This document shows positions 63,522 through 64,000 of a stretch of DNA of 64,000 nt, in pieces (position 1 is the stretch's first letter; each line of letters opens with the position of its first letter). The DNA comes from a bacterium. GTDB lineage: Bacteria > Zhuqueibacterota > Zhuqueibacteria > Zhuqueibacterales > Zhuqueibacteraceae. Location: positions 276,789-340,788 of the forward strand of contig JAKLJX010000006.1 in the NCBI GenBank assembly GCA_023150945.1, written 5' to 3'. Position numbers and translations under genes: made by a program. The notes under the pieces were generated by a model, which saw only the letters and a program-made list of their open reading frames with translations, made no database searches and was not told the DNA's origin.

Positions 63522-64000
63522 TCAGATCTCCCATGGAAGATCTGACGCTTTGATGCACGCCCTAAGAAGTCTTTGTGATTGGAATAGTCTTTTGTTTGAG
63601 TTGGTAAGTAACTGTTCCAACTCCGCTATGGTTTGTGGAGATGTATTGCATAGTGCTTGATCATCCTGATTCCAGATGTACTCAGCGGGGTTTAACTCTG
63701 GCGCATACGCTGGGAAGTACTCTAAATGAACTCTGGGATATTTCTCCAAGAAGCAAGTCACGAGGGCATTTTTGTGAATCGGCGCTCTATCCCATAGAAT
63801 GATAATGTTACCGCGAACGTGTTGAAACAATTCTTCAAGGAAAATGACCACTTCTTCCGAGCTTATATCGTTTCTCCACAAATGGGTATAAAGCCTTAGT
63901 CTTCGCTTTCGTGGAGAAACGGCAAGGGCACTGATCGCAGAAATCTTTTCTCGACTGAACATGTGGCAGTGCGTTGGTGTTTGTCCGCGCGGTGCCCAAG
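63522..64000 (-). CDS. IS630-type DDE transposase (partial)
   Basis: Open on the minus strand through the right window edge (WAPRGQTPTHCH.. upstream of the first internal ATG). The C-terminal DDE domain is seen: IIILWDRAPIHKN with the second Asp and YFPAYAPELNPAEYIWNQDD with the final Glu. No terminal inverted repeat or TA duplication could be checked at the missing end. Adjacent to hisB. Confidence 0.85.
   Translation of the reverse strand, partial: WAPRGQTPTHCHMFSREKISAISALAVSPRKRRLRLYTHLWRNDISSEEVVIFLEELFQHVRGNIIILWDRAPIHKNALVTCFLEKYPRVHLEYFPAYAPELNPAEYIWNQDDQALCNTSPQTIAELEQLLTNSNKRLFQSQRLLRACIKASDLPWEI

Noticed and set aside
1..64000. tRNA, rRNA or other structured housekeeping RNA genes
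   Set aside because: I found no cloverleaf-like or rRNA-like segments by eye in the gaps; a covariance-model scan would be needed to exclude small RNAs.

Overview
The window is a GC-rich bacterial chromosome segment, probably from the Fibrobacteres-Chlorobi-Bacteroidetes (FCB) side of the tree, for example a KSB1/Calditrichota-like lineage. The main clue is a secreted protein with a type IX secretion-like C-terminal sorting domain (NYPNPFNP, then SSGVYFYRL) at 25818-26369. RND efflux genes, Tat/Sec-exported lipid-side enzymes and a RAYT/REP system fit a Gram-negative cell. The phylum is an inference.

Layout. 1-4135 (minus): end of a surface polysaccharide cluster (dTDP-glucose dehydratase, UDP-sugar dehydrogenase, and a glycosyltransferase fused to a polyprenyl sugar-phosphotransferase that runs off the left edge). 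4403-6085: Tat-exported D-aminoacylase-like amidohydrolase. 6199-7180: a REP-associated tyrosine transposase bracketed by its GTAG-hairpin repeats. 7203-12985: TPR lipoprotein-like protein, HD-domain dNTPase, and a zinc ribbon-FHA-GAF-PP2C phosphatase. 13020-16144: transposase remnant and a Tat-exported GH116 glycosidase.

16499-21406 is a clearly AT-rich accessory island. Two convincing and one weaker attC site make it an integron cassette cluster without a visible integrase. It carries a TIR + PD-(D/E)XK two-gene cassette, a SIR2-TPR gene and a methyltransferase fragment. 21401-26369 is a graveyard of recombinase and tail-fibre-like pseudogenes in which VapBC-like and HicAB-like toxin-antitoxin modules sit between duplicated 3' ends, ending in the sorted surface protein.

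26743-33391 is a PadR-TolC-MFP-RND efflux operon. 33652-44064 is mostly core metabolism: SDR, cold-shock protein, MBL exonuclease, GroES-like protein, nucleoside salvage (PNP, Tdk, Udk, Cdd), SSB, fructose-bisphosphatase, and a JAMM-DinG helicase fusion. 44727-48180: amidase, then an AbiE toxin-antitoxin pair inserted before a second amidase 3' end and its terminator.

48361-51988 is the most striking locus: a DUF4062-NACHT-FGE protein whose C-terminus looks like a diversity-generating retroelement (DGR) variable region, followed by an Avd-like gene. No reverse transcriptase or template repeat is in the window, so diversification would have to be driven from elsewhere. 52426-56996 is a nucleoside-type ABC importer whose ATPase carries a repeat-derived in-frame insertion. 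58563-63376 is the his operon (hisB-hisH-hisA-hisF-hisIE, minus strand), interrupted between hisA and hisF by a PIN/RHH toxin-antitoxin module flanked by a 103-bp duplication of the hisF 5' end. An IS630-type transposase runs off the right edge.

Recurring themes are conflict systems (TIR, SIR2, PD-(D/E)XK, NACHT, four toxin-antitoxin modules) and a repeated insertion style in which a toxin-antitoxin module lies between duplicated ends of a resident gene.
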